Shown here: in pieces, positions 23,273 to 34,014 of the stretch
Numbering within the stretch: position 1 is the stretch's first letter
Layout: the number at the start of each line of letters is the position of its first letter
Source of the DNA: Chamaecrista fasciculata
Lineage: Eukaryota; Streptophyta; Magnoliopsida; Fabales; Fabaceae
NCBI GenBank assembly: GCA_003254925.1
Contig: QANZ01055228.1
Span: 124,001 to 188,000, forward strand
Reading direction: 5' to 3'
DNA: 64,000 nucleotides
Translations under genes and position numbers: made by a program
The notes under the pieces: generated by a model
Databases searched by the model: none
What the model saw: the letters and a program-made list of their open reading frames with translations, nothing else
Told to the model about the DNA's origin: nothing

Positions 23273-24482
23273 TTAAAAAGAGAAATTACATTTATCTACC
23301 TTAAACTATATCCTCAATTGTTAAATCCCTCTTAATTTTTGAAAAATAACAATTTGCCCCATACTCTATAAGTAAATAACAAATTTCCTCCATCGATAAA
23401 AACATTTAGTGCCAAAATGCTCTCAAACTAACAGATCGATAGCAAAGAAAATAAATTAGAATATCCTTTTGTCTCTTTCAAGATTTTTGCTCTGGCATTT
23501 TCCATCAATCCAGTTCTGTACGTATTCTTCGTGCCGATGTAAAGATATCACAGACCAAAATGTATTGGTATCCATTTGATAAATTATTCAAAGAAAGATA
23601 AGAACATCACTTGATTCCCCCAAAAACACTAATACAAAAGTCCTACAATCTCAAAAAGCACCATACTGAAAACTAGTGGCCTCTAAATTAAAGTGCAGGC
23701 AAATATATATATATATATATATCACTTGATTCCCCATACGATTTTGTGTCTTTTAAACACATCATAAATTTAAAATCCTGTAAATATAACTATATTTACA
23801 ATGTTTCTTGAGAGATTCTCTAATTATAACTAAATACACCACTGAATGATATTAGCTCTTAGTCACCGTCACAAAATTTTAAAAATTTAAAACAAGAGTA
23901 ATTCAGACCAAATCCTATGTAGGTAACTAGGTATAATCTCACTTAATAACATTTTTAAATCCCTTAGGATGTACACAAAGCAAATGACAAGGTTCTTCTA
24001 AAAAACATAAAACGGCGTGAGACATTGTCTAGGAACGGCGTTAAGGATGTCCGTCACCGCCGTTCCTATATCTTGAAGCCGCGTAAAAGTGGGTCCCACA
24101 GATCCTTCATGCCAGCCACCTTGTCCTGCCAAACGACCTTCCAATCCAATCATTTTTTAAAATTTAAAATTTTATATCTCAAAATCAACACAAACTCTAC
24201 GAGACCACCTCTTCCTTCATTATATATTTATACATATATTCAACTCCTTCACAGATAATAACCACATTACATTATTAGAAGTTGCAGAGCTTTAAGCTCT
24301 TTTATTATTATTATTATTATTATTCTTTTATAAAAAATTATCTTATGCTTTTCAAAGATTCTGAAAATTTTTAAAATCCCAGCACAATTCATTGAGGGGA
24401 CAGCTGGATTCTCAGATTCTGAAGAATTATAATGGGATTATTAGCAATTGCAAGTCAGGTTTCCAAGTTTCATTTCATATTC
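23273..24482. other. Spacer
   Basis: Contains an (AT)n run at 23705-23722 and a duplicated ATCACTTGATTCCCC (about 23606 and 23722). (TTA)n lies at 24301-24323. No gene was identified. Confidence 0.4.
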
Positions 24483-24720
24483 TTTTTTAATAAATTAATA
24501 ATTTAGTCTTTAAAATATGATAAATGTTTAATTTAATTCTTATAAATATAAAATTATGAAATTTAATATCTCTCAATATGATTTTTTTAAGATATTAATT
24601 TAATTTATTAATTTTTATTTAATATTTTTTTAATAATAAGACTAAGATATTACAATTATATTTTTAGGGACTAAATTGAAAATTTTAACATCTTTTAGGG
24701 ACCAAATCGTTAATTATTCT
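24483..24720. repeat. Small foldback repeat upstream of THE1
   Basis: The left arm AATAATTTAGTCTTTAAAATA faces right arm GGGACCAAATCGTTAATT, and an inner GGGACTAAATTGAAAATTTT pairs with the left half. It is an imperfect, degenerate MITE-like element. Confidence 0.45.
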
Positions 24721-24859
24721 ATTCCTTTTCTTCTTCTTTGTGGGGTCCTCTGTTTTCTTCCTCTGTAATTGACAGCCTAATCAAACAGCCTGGAAAACTG
24801 GTGTTTTCAGCCACCCCACAAAAGCTCAACTTGATAATGGGCTTCCATTTAGCACTTGG

Positions 24860-25246
24860 AATCATTTAATCTTCTCATCAAAGACTTTTTCTCCGTTTCA
24901 AATCTCTTTCTTCACTTGGCATCAGAACATACACATTCATACACATTTTGGTCCTTCCATGAGGTAAGAACTCTCACTTATTTTCAGTCTATTTACATTA
25001 AAGCCTCGAGTCATCGTGTGTTTTTTTTTTGTCTTACTTGTAAAAGAGATGTCTATTTCTGGGCATTGAATTGATTAGATCCAGTGTTCATGCAGGTTGT
25101 GTTTTATATCCCTCCAAGTGTTTGTGAAAATGACATGCGGCTTTCTGCTCATTTTTTGACGAACTTTTGAAGTGTTTCTTGAATTCTCAAATAGACTAGT
25201 TCATTGTATGGACTACTGAATGCCCCATAAATTACAATAATAGTGA
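24860..25246 (+). promoter_or_regulatory. THE1 5' UTR with a probable leader intron
   Basis: Pyrimidine-rich leader ending CCATGAG is followed by GTAAGAA (24963). An acceptor CATGCAG ends at about 25094, which would leave a leader intron of about 130 bp just before the start codon. This is inferred from splice-site consensus only. Confidence 0.4.
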
Positions 25247-27793
25247 ATGAAGGTGAAAATCATGAAGTGGGTTCCTTTTGTTTTGATAGTATTTCTTCTG
25301 TTTCTGGTGGATGGGTCATTATCATCATACACCCCTCCTGATAATTATCTAATTGCTTGTGGTTCTTCCCAAAACATCACCTTCCAAGGTCGCACTTTTG
25401 TTCCTGATTCACAGCACTCTTCTTTAACACTGAAAACCGGTGATGATTCCATTGTTGCTTCTAGCTCCAATAATTCTAGTGTCCCCTCCCCAATCTACCA
25501 ATCAGCTCGGATTTTCACCGAGAAAGCTTCTTATAACTTTGAAATTCAGCAACAAGGCCGTCACTGGATCCGCCTCTACTTCTTCCCTGTCCAAAACTCT
25601 GTCCATGACTTGACTTCTGCTTCTTTAACCGTGGTAACCGACGACTTTGTTCTCTTGAGCCACTTCACATTCAAGAACTACAATGGAAGTTCTTTCATGT
25701 TCAAGGAGTATGCAGTCAATGTAACATCTGATTCTTTAACCCTTACCTTCATTCCTTCAAATGGTTCAGTGGTGTTTGTCAATGGTATTGAAGTTGTTTC
25801 AATGCCAGATGGTTTGTTTTCTGATCAGGCTTTGGCTTTAAACCCATCAGCCCCATTTAGTGGCCTTTCTGAACTTGCCTTTGAAACCGTTTACCGATTA
25901 AACATGGGTGGTCCTTTGCTTACTTCCCAAAATGACACCCTTGGAAGGACTTGGGTGAATGATTTGGAATACCTTCATGTAAATAGTTCTGTCCTTAATG
26001 TTTCTGTTAATCCAGGGAATATCAAGTATCCAGCATCTGTTACACCAGAAACAGCCCCAAATTGGGTTTATGCTACTGCTGAAACAATGGGTGATGCAAA
26101 TGTAGCCCAAAACAACTTCAACATCACTTGGGTCTTCCCTGTGGATCCAAATTTCTCGTATTTCGTCCGTGTGCATTTCTGTGATATTATGAGCATCTCC
26201 CTCAACAGTTTAGTGTTCAATCTGTTCATAAATTCTGACATAGCTCTTGGAAGTCTTGACATCTCTTCCATAACTGGTGACTTGGCGGTGCCTTACTACC
26301 GGGACTTCATTTCTAATGCCTCCATGGATTCGAATACTTTGAGTGTAAGTGTTGGTCCAGATACAATGGCAGACATCACTAATGCCACCATGAATGGGCT
26401 GGAGATTATGAAAATCAGCAATTCTGTGAAGAGCTTGGATGGGGTTTCTTCGGTTGACATTCTCCTTCCTGGTTCATCTTCAAAGAACAAGATAGGAATC
26501 ATAGTTGGTTCCATTGTTGGAGCAGTTTCTGCCTTGGCATTCGTCGCTGTGTGCTATATTTGTTGCATGAGACGCAAGTCAAAGTCTGTTCAGCCAGGAA
26601 ATCATCCATGGCTTCCTTTACCCTTGTATGGAAACTCTCAAACCATTTCAAAGATGTCAGCAACTTCCCAAAAGAGTGGAACTGCAAGTTGCATTTCTTT
26701 AGCTTCGACGAATCTTGGGCGGTTCTTTAGTTTCTCGGAAATCCTTGATGCCACCAACAAATTCGACGAAAAGCTGCTTCTAGGTGTTGGTGGTTTTGGT
26801 AGAGTTTATAAGGGAACCCTTGATGATGGCACCAATGTAGCTGTTAAGCGGGGCAACCCTAGATCTGAACAAGGAATTGCTGAATTCAGAACCGAAATCG
26901 ACATGTTATCCAAGCTTCGCCATCGCCATTTGGTGTCTCTCATCGGCTACTGTGATGAGAGGTCAGAAATGATTCTTGTCTATGAATACATGGCTAATGG
27001 ACCTCTCAGAAGCCATTTATATGGAGCAGACCTTCCATCTCTTTCATGGAAGCAGCGACTCGAAATTTGCATCGGAGCAGCAAGAGGCCTCCATTATCTT
27101 CACACTGGTGCAGCTCAAAGCATAATTCACAGAGATGTGAAGACAACCAACATCCTATTAGACGAAAATTTCGTCGCGAAAGTTGCTGATTTTGGCCTCT
27201 CAAAAACTGGTCCTTCTCTTGATCAGACACATGTGAGCACTGCTGTTAAAGGCAGCTTTGGTTATCTTGATCCTGAATACTTCAGAAGGCAACAACTCAC
27301 TGACAAATCAGATGTGTATTCATTTGGGGTAGTTCTAATGGAAGTTTTATGCACAAGGCCAGCTTTGAATCCTGTTCTTCCAAGAGAACAAGTTAACATA
27401 GCAGAGTGGGCAATGACATGGCAGAAAAAGGGCATGCTTGATCAAATCATGGATAAAAATCTCACGGGAAAGGTGAGTCCGGCTTCTCTCAAGAAATTCG
27501 GTGAGACAGCCGAGAAATGCTTGGCTGAACACGGTGTGGACAGGCCATCCATGGGGGATGTCTTGTGGAATCTTGAGTATGCAATGCAGCTTCAAGAAAC
27601 ATCTTTAGCACTCATGGAGCCTGATGATAACAGCACCAACCACATCACTGGAATTCAGTTGATTCCAATTGAGCCTTTTGATAATAGTGCGAGTATGATC
27701 GATAATGGAGGCAACTCTGGCACCGATGATGATGCAGAAGATGCTGCCACAACTGCAGTGTTTTCGCAGTTGGTAAATCCTCGAGGAAGATGA
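25247..27793 (+). CDS. THE1: THESEUS1-type receptor-like kinase (CrRLK1L family)
   Basis: An intronless 848-residue protein close to the length of Arabidopsis THE1. Order of parts: signal peptide (about 1-27), malectin-like extracellular region (about 31-390) with many N-glycosylation sites, transmembrane helix (about 417-438, GIIVGSIVGAVSALAFVAV), then a kinase domain (about 508-782). The kinase has GVGGFGRVYKG (from 513), VAVK lysine 534, HRDVK (628-632) and DFG starting at D648, all intact, so it should be active. The C-terminal tail ends DDDAEDA...VFSQLVNPRGR, diagnostic of THE1 orthologues rather than FERONIA or HERCULES. In this family THE1 sits in the plasma membrane, binds RALF peptides and signals cell-wall damage to restrain growth. 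An in-frame Met at codon 6 is an alternative start. The opposite-strand frames are shadows. Confidence 0.96.
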   Translation: MKVKIMKWVPFVLIVFLLFLVDGSLSSYTPPDNYLIACGSSQNITFQGRTFVPDSQHSSLTLKTGDDSIVASSSNNSSVPSPIYQSARIFTEKASYNFEIQQQGRHWIRLYFFPVQNSVHDLTSASLTVVTDDFVLLSHFTFKNYNGSSFMFKEYAVNVTSDSLTLTFIPSNGSVVFVNGIEVVSMPDGLFSDQALALNPSAPFSGLSELAFETVYRLNMGGPLLTSQNDTLGRTWVNDLEYLHVNSSVLNVSVNPGNIKYPASVTPETAPNWVYATAETMGDANVAQNNFNITWVFPVDPNFSYFVRVHFCDIMSISLNSLVFNLFINSDIALGSLDISSITGDLAVPYYRDFISNASMDSNTLSVSVGPDTMADITNATMNGLEIMKISNSVKSLDGVSSVDILLPGSSSKNKIGIIVGSIVGAVSALAFVAVCYICCMRRKSKSVQPGNHPWLPLPLYGNSQTISKMSATSQKSGTASCISLASTNLGRFFSFSEILDATNKFDEKLLLGVGGFGRVYKGTLDDGTNVAVKRGNPRSEQGIAEFRTEIDMLSKLRHRHLVSLIGYCDERSEMILVYEYMANGPLRSHLYGADLPSLSWKQRLEICIGAARGLHYLHTGAAQSIIHRDVKTTNILLDENFVAKVADFGLSKTGPSLDQTHVSTAVKGSFGYLDPEYFRRQQLTDKSDVYSFGVVLMEVLCTRPALNPVLPREQVNIAEWAMTWQKKGMLDQIMDKNLTGKVSPASLKKFGETAEKCLAEHGVDRPSMGDVLWNLEYAMQLQETSLALMEPDDNSTNHITGIQLIPIEPFDNSASMIDNGGNSGTDDDAEDAATTAVFSQLVNPRGR

Positions 27794-28666
27794 AAGTCTT
27801 CTCGTGTTACTTGTGATTCCACCCTTGAGCCTTCAAACACAGTGTAAAAGTTGCTGACTGATGATTTGAGGTTCATATTCTGATATTGCTATTTTATTGA
27901 ATCCATTTTTTTTTTCACTGTAATATAGTCAAGAAGTAATGGGTGCCAATTAGCCCCTTAGAAATTGCCCGTAAGCTATCTTAAGTTTCTGTTCTTCTTT
28001 ATATAAATCAAATTAGAAATTGCCTGTATGTTCTTTCTTCAGAAAATCAATACAGAAAGCAAGGGACTGCCTTCTTTGTTCTGAATTACACATGTTTGGA
28101 ACTGAGTTGAATTGCTTTGCATTAGCAGTTTCTGCTATTTTGAGGAGCTGTTCATTTAGTTGAAGATTTCCTATATATAATCTTCAAGGCGTGTATGGAA
28201 TCAATCACTATGTATGAATGTAATAAGAATATAATGAGAATATAATAAGACATACCTTCAAGTTTAATTTGATACTTATTATCTCGCCCAGCTGTAATTC
28301 TTTCAAAGTAAATTTGTAAATACAAAAAATGAATTTTGTATAATGTATAAAATGAGATAACCTTCCGAATAATTATGTTATTTATCATTTATCAATCATT
28401 GGCTTGTTCCCTAATAACAGATTCCATTCATTGTGTTTTTGATAGTGCTTCCAATGCTTGTAACATAAACAAAGATATTCTATATGAAACGAGACAACTT
28501 TCAATAAAACTGCTTTATTCATCATTTATCAATTCTGAGTTAAACACATTACATATAAGTTATCCAAGACAAGAAACTTGATCTCTAGTATACCACAATT
28601 TTGGCCACAAATGAACAGAATACAATTACTTTCCTAAAAACTCAAACTTGAAATAATTATTTTATG
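27794..28666. other. THE1 3' flank and spacer
   Basis: Presumed 3' UTR followed by AT-rich DNA; no other gene was identified. Confidence 0.4.
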
Positions 28667-28675
28667 AGAAAACTT

Positions 28676-28910
28676 ATTTTTAGTCCTTGAATTTGTTCCA
28701 AAACTATAATTTAGTTATCATATATCGGAAATACACTTTTTGATGGTTTTTTTACAAATGTCAACTTTTTAACCCCTGAAAAGTTTTTCGTGAAGGCCAA
28801 ATAGTTTATGTTTGTCTAAAATAACTAGAAACCAAAAAGTGTATTATCAATATTCAAGGACTAAATTATAATTTTAGGAAAAAATAAAGACTAAAAAAAT
28901 AAGTTTTCTC
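28676..28910. mobile_element. Small MULE-type MITE (235 bp)
   Basis: Ends GAGAAAACTTATTTTTAGTC and GACTAAAAAAATAAGTTTTCTC are inverted repeats, and the inner lines AATTTAGTTATCATAT / ACTAAATTATAATTTTAG continue the pairing. Flanks TTATTTTAT (28667-28675) and TTATTTTAG (28911-28919) match at eight of nine positions. Confidence 0.7.
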
Positions 28911-28957
28911 TTATTTTAGTCGAGGATCACAATGGTGGTGGTAATTCCCAGATTTAT

Positions 28958-29219
28958 AAGTAAACTATCAGTTTAATCTCTAGATTATATGGGTGGTGTT
29001 ATTTTAGTCTTTTTCATTTTTGAAATGATTGATTTAGTCTCAAAAAGTTCATGACTCGTTGTAATTTAGTCCTTCTAAGAATATCGATAAGATGTTCACA
29101 AAAGGACTAAATTTGCAAAGATTCATGAATTTCAAGAGACTAAACCAAGGATTTGAAAAAATGAAGGATTAAATTGACAATACCCAAATAATCTAGGGAC
29201 TGAAATGCTAGTTTCCTCC
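28958..29219. repeat. Foldback repeat downstream of the root-cap gene
   Basis: AAACTATCAGTTTAATCTCTAGATTAT at the left faces ATAATCTAGGGACTGAAATGCTAGTTT at the right, with GACTAAAT lines pairing inside. It is a degenerate MITE-like element ending a few bases from the stop codon of the root-cap gene. Confidence 0.55.
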
Positions 29220-29232
29220 AGATTGATTCAAC

Positions 29233-30899
29233 TTATCTTCTGCAAACTATCCCAATCCCACTGTTGGGAACACCAGTGCAATCTAACATCCCATTCCTCT
29301 TCTCTGAATCAGCATCATCATCATGAGTTGGAGAGAACAAGGAAACCCCACAATTTGCAGAAAGAAGAGAAGAAGTTATGTACTTGTCTTCTCCTCCAAC
29401 CACAGCCATAGCCACTCCAGGCTTCACTGGATTCACAAAATCAGGCTGATAAGTCCTCCCAAGAACTCCTTCAACTTTTGGTGACAAACCATAGAACTTA
29501 AACTGCACCTCCAAATGAGCAAAGCAATCATCTTCAGGAATCTGATAGTTGTGAATTCTACTATCTTCCTTTGTCACAGGCACCACATTCACAGAAATCT
29601 CAGCAACTTCATCAATGGTGAGCATTATGCTGTTCTTGCTTGATGTTCTCTCTACTCTGACTTTGTTTTCAGGGGAGTCCCAAGTAGAAAAGTGGCCATG
29701 GGGGATGGCAAGTTCTTCACCATTGTAAGAGAGCTTTAAGTGGTCAGCTTCATCATCCCATGTTGATGCATGAGTGGCTTCAATGGAGAAGTTTTGGTGA
29801 GAGTGAAAGAGGATTCCTAAGGCTTGAATCCATGTGTAGTCCCTGGATCGACCGGCCGGCCTGAGACCGATGAAATGGGCATTGATTTGGAGGTTGGTGT
29901 CTGATACTAAGGTGAAATGCTGGTTTTTTCTTCCATGGAAATAGAACACTGTGCCATCTGCACCTACAAACCGAGGGTCCAAGCATGCTGATCCACGCCC
30001 ATTGCAATTTGCTTTGCGATCTATTTCATTTCCATATGTAGAATGAGAAGATGTTAGTAAAAATCCACACACAGATTAGATTAATTCTATCCGTACGTTA
30101 AACAGATTGTCCAATGAACAGATAAAAAAGGGCGGCTAAGTCTCCCACTAGTTGGGTCCGGGGAAATTTGGATTCTCTATAGTACTTTAGGGGTGTAGTG
30201 CTGAGAGAGATAGGAATAGGTTAGAGAGAAAAAATGTCAGTGGACTCACTTCCTCTCCTTACTTGTTCTTTTCTCTCTCTGCACTTCACCTATAGTGCAC
30301 TATAGAGGATCCAAATCAGGGTCTGGGGAGGATCAAGATGTATGCAGCCTTACTTCTGCTTTACAGAGGAGCTGTTTCCAGGATTTGAACCCGTTGTGAC
30401 CTCTTGGTCACCCGGCAGCGCCAAGGCTCAGATATTATAAATAATAAATATTAAGCATTTTAAATAAAAACAAGAATTAGTCCTTGCTTATACAGTAAAA
30501 GTGTAAAACATATAAATGGGAAACACCTTTTAGTCATACAAAAGAAAAAAAGATACATGCAATAATATTGGTTCTAATGGTTGTTACACAATAAATAGTT
30601 CTCATTTATATACTGCTGTTAAAGTACTGTAGTATGAACACAAAAAGATATATATTCTTACGTTTGCAGTGAGTTTTGCAAATTGGAGAATCACAGTCAA
30701 GATAGCAGATTTTGGCCTTTGGGTCAGATGGTGAAGATGAAGGACACTCAACAGGGCATGATATTTTCTTGAGAAAGCATGGACTCTTTTTGTTATTACA
30801 TGTTTTGAACTCTGCATTAATTTGCATCATCACACTTGAAGCAAACAATACAAAAATCACAAAAAACATTGATGATCCTCTTCTACTAAAGACACCCAT
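29233..30899 (-). CDS. Root cap / LEA-related secreted protein (AT5G54370-like), two exons
   Basis: Exon 1 is 30662-30899 and exon 2 is 29233-30020. The donor GTAAGAA and acceptor AAATAG join in frame to give 341 residues. The N terminus has a signal peptide (SSMFFVIFVLFASSVMM, about residues 9-25), then a Cys-rich stretch (CNNKKSPCF, SCPVECP, CYLDCDSPICKTHCK). After the junction comes CLDPRFVGADGTVFYFHG, typical of this family, and the root-cap domain (Pfam Root_cap) at about 244-305 (HLEVQFKFYGLSPKVEGVLG). Members are secreted proteins expressed in root cap or late embryos; molecular function is unknown. It is convergent with THE1, as expected for the Arabidopsis neighbours. The 641-bp intron carries a SINE that is itself interrupted by a MITE. 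Confidence 0.9.
30125..30429 (-). mobile_element. Au-type SINE in the root-cap gene intron, split by a MITE
   Basis: On the minus strand it begins GAGCCTTGGCGC (30429) and has the B box GGTTCAAATCC (30381-30391), then GGAAACAGC and AAGGCTGCATACATC, the text of the plant Au SINE. The 3' end GCCGCCCTTTTTT lies at 30125-30140. A foldback element at 30165-30318 interrupts it. The A-box side looks shortened. Confidence 0.75.
30165..30318. mobile_element. MITE inserted in the Au SINE
   Basis: Ends AATTTGGATTCTCTATAGT and ACTATAGAGGATCCAAATCA are inverted repeats. Flanks GGGTCCGGGGA (30154-30164) and GGGTCTGGGGA (30319-30329) match at 10 of 11 positions and would be the target duplication, pointing to a Mutator-type element. 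Confidence 0.7.
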
Positions 30900-31988
30900 G
30901 ATCGATTACTACTTCAGTTTCCTCTCACTAATTGCAAGGAAAAACAATGTGTCTCTACTTATTATATAGAAAACTCATCAAGCTAGCCAGTGGTCATTTT
31001 CTTGCCATTTCTGAGTTGCTTAATGGCATCTCTTAGCTTGTATTTGAATATATAAATATAAAAAAATAAATAATTGACTTGATTTGTGCCTTCTCGAGAT
31101 GGTAACGTCTTCATTCACGAGCGGTGGTTGACTTCCCACAAAGTAAGTTCATTCAACGGGATTTTTTTTTTAATGGGCAAATAAGATTTTATGCCCTGCA
31201 TGTTTGGGGTATTATATAAGAAATTTTGAATTGAAGAAATTATTCTTTTAATTAAAAAATTATGCATGTTGCTATGAAGAAAGTTTCCTTTTTAATAGGG
31301 AGATCTAACTAGCTGATTGTCTAAGCAACGATTGGTCATGTTACAAAAACTCCTATTGTTAGGCAAATATAACTTATAACCCTCTATATTTTAAAGTAAG
31401 GCCAAAGTGTAATTTTGGCCACACATCCACTATCTATGTATGTATGGCCAAAAATAAATAAATAAACCTCAAAGCCTCAAACATATTTCAGCTTTTTATA
31501 TCTATTTTTTTTAATTGACATGATTATCGAACAAATTTATCAATATCCCATTCTTTTTACCTTCTTACAAGTCTTTCACGAGATATTTTTTATGAAGATT
31601 CCTCATTCCACCTTCTCAGATTGATTGAGATCTCCATATCACTTTCTTAATTTCTTGATAAAGTAGAGTACTTTTTTCCTTCGAATTTATATATTCATTG
31701 AGTTTTTTTTAATTTTTTTATTTGAACGGAAAACCCAACTTGCTTCTATGTCAATGCATCCGCATATAGAAGCAATGCAATTTTCTTTCGGTTTTGGACT
31801 TTGATTTTTTCAAAAGAAATTAATTCGTTTTGTATTTTGCGGTCCAAGTACATTGCAAGATCACCAGTGGAAGATAAATATGACGTTCAAAGACAATAAT
31901 ACAGTTTTAAGTAATTGTTAGGTTGTATCTATAAAAAAAAAAGTCCATACATATATATATATATATATATATAAACTAATTTCTTTCT
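30900..31988. other. Upstream region of the root-cap gene and spacer
   Basis: AT-rich; an (AT)n run at 31947-31972. No other gene or RNA was recognised. Confidence 0.4.
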
Positions 31989-31997
31989 TTTATTAAA

Positions 31998-32662
31998 GAG
32001 TAAAATACAAAAAAACGTACTTGTAGTTTGACCCGACTTCACATCATTTCTGTGTGGTTTAAAACGTCTCACTTTGGGTATCTGTGTGTTTTGAGGTTAC
32101 CCACATTAAGTACTTGAATTTTTTTTCGTTAGAATTTAGACGGATTAAGCATGTGACTCGGTGAAAAATCAAATTTTGGTCCACAAACTATGCGATAAGT
32201 TTCATTTTGGTCCTAAAACAATTTTTTAAGGTCCTATTCTTTTTATAAAGGATCAAAAAGTAAGAAAAAAACAATAATTGAAACTTTAATTGAATTTGCC
32301 CAAAAACATAAATTTCTCTTCATCCTCCCACATCTCTTCGTTTTCTTCTTCACTCTTCCAACCATTCCACCATTCGCCGTCACCGTCACCGTCGCATGCA
32401 ATTCCGTTGCCGTCAAGATCCAATACTCAAGCTCTCTCTCCTCTGTTGTCCTCTTCCTTTTCCTCATCCTCGCTCTCTCTCTCCTCTACCATCCTCTTCC
32501 TCTTCCTCATCCTCACTCTCTCTCCTCCGACGAATTCCCTATCACTCTCTTTTCACACATCCAAAATCTCGTTTCTGCTTTAGGTATGTTATTCTTCGAT
32601 TTCATTCTGATTTCGTTTTCAGATCCAAAATTTTGTTTTCGATTTCATCGTCTGCCGCCGTC

Positions 32663-32720
<58 letters not shown>

Positions 32721-33620
32721 AATGTATGTGATTTGGGGTTTGTTGAGTAGAATTTGATGATGATGATGAAGAGAGTAGAATTCTGATTATTTCTGATTTG
32801 ATTTGATGAGTAGAATTTGAAATTTGTATGAAGAATGAGGGTTTCTTGAGTTTATGGGAAGAAGATGATGATGAAGAGAGTGTTTGCCTAGGGTTTAGGT
32901 TTTAGGGTTTTAGGGTTTAGGGCCTTAGGGTTTAGGGTTTAGGATTTTAGAGTTTAGGGTTTAGAATTTCAATTTAGTGTTTGCGTATCAATTTAGTCCC
33001 TAAAAGATTCTTGGATTAAGGATTAAATTGGAATGTTTGGTAGAGTTTTAAGACACTATACAATTTTATTTTGGTGATTTGGGACTAAGATGAATGAAAA
33101 AGATGAAAAAGAGGGGGAAGTTGAGAATAATGAGATAAGAATGGGCCATGGATAAAATTACATTTTGGAGATCAATTATAAATTGGAGATAAATGTGTGG
33201 TTGAACTAAGAATAATGGTTAAAATTGCAATAAAATCACATTTTGAAAATCGAAACAGAAAAAATGTGAAAGTTTAAGGACAAAAATGAAATAAAAAATA
33301 GTTTTTATGGCAAAAATGAAACTTATTCCATAGTTTGAAAACCAAAAATGAGATTTTAACCTTTGAATGGAAATAACGACTAAGATGCAAGAGAAACCAA
33401 CGGTTAAGATGCAATAGAAATCGACTGCTAAGATACATTGGAAATCGATGGCTAAGATTGCGCCACGGTTGCATTTTCTATTAAAATTAACGGAAAAAAA
33501 CACATGTACCCTAATTACTAAACGACACATATCTTAGGTACCCAAAGTGAGACGTTTTAAACCACACAACAATGATGTGAAATCGGGTCAAACCACATGT
33601 ACGCTTTTTGTATTTTACCC
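31998..33620. mobile_element. 1.6-kb MULE with long inverted ends and gene-like interior (Pack-MULE candidate)
   Basis: Left end GAGTAAAATACAAAAA and right end TTTTTGTATTTTACCC are inverted repeats that pair over well more than 100 bp (TTTGACCCGACTTCACATCA, AAAACGTCTCACTTTGGGTA). A perfect 9-bp target duplication TTTATTAAA flanks it (31989-31997, 33621-33629). The interior (32310-32660) is C/T-rich like a plant 5' UTR or exon and is followed by a (TG)n run (32671-32719), GATGATGATGAAG lines, telomere-like TTTAGGG repeats (32890-32970) and the ATTTTATTTTG-GATTTGGGACTAA module also found at 10.4-11.1 and 14.1-14.4 kb. No transposase is seen. Confidence 0.75.
32671..32719. repeat. (TG)n microsatellite
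   Basis: Uninterrupted TG repeat of about 49 bp inside the MULE. Confidence 0.9.
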
Positions 33621-33631
33621 TTTATTAAATA

Positions 33632-33896
33632 CTCCATCTGTTCCTATATATCTGATGTTTAAGGTAAATACTCACAGACTAAGGAAATGATTAGCTTACC
33701 TTAAATGAAGAGAAAAATGAAATAAAAATACTAAACTATTCCTATTAAATTATTTAAAAAATGTTTATTTATTTATGACTCCACTATATTTAATAGGGAT
33801 AAAATAGTAAAAAAAATAATTAATACTCTCTTGAATTTATAAAACATTAATTTTGAAATAAAAAAAATTTCCAAAAAAGCAGATATTCGAAGGGAG
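33632..33896. mobile_element. Stowaway-like (Tc1/mariner) MITE
   Basis: The left end CTCCATCTGTTCCTATATATC and the reverse complement of the right end, CTCCCTTCGAATATCTGC, resemble the Stowaway terminus. TA dinucleotides flank both ends. It abuts the 3' target duplication of the MULE next door. Confidence 0.65.
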
Positions 33897-34014
33897 TAGT
33901 TTTTTTCGTTTAAAGAATCAATTCTCAATTTAATCTGAATCAAAATGATTCAAGGTAGTCGAAACTCCAAAGCAACCTAACCATTAGAGCAATCCAAAAA
34001 CACAGGTTAAAAAA

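Noticed and set aside
30381-30391. Possible tRNA gene from the GGTTCAAATCC box
   Set aside because: No cloverleaf can be formed around it; the flanking text is that of the Au SINE.
32290-32731. 97-aa and 111-aa Ser-rich frames as a gene
   Set aside because: Low-complexity translation of CT-rich DNA and the (TG)n run inside a MULE; at most a captured UTR/exon.
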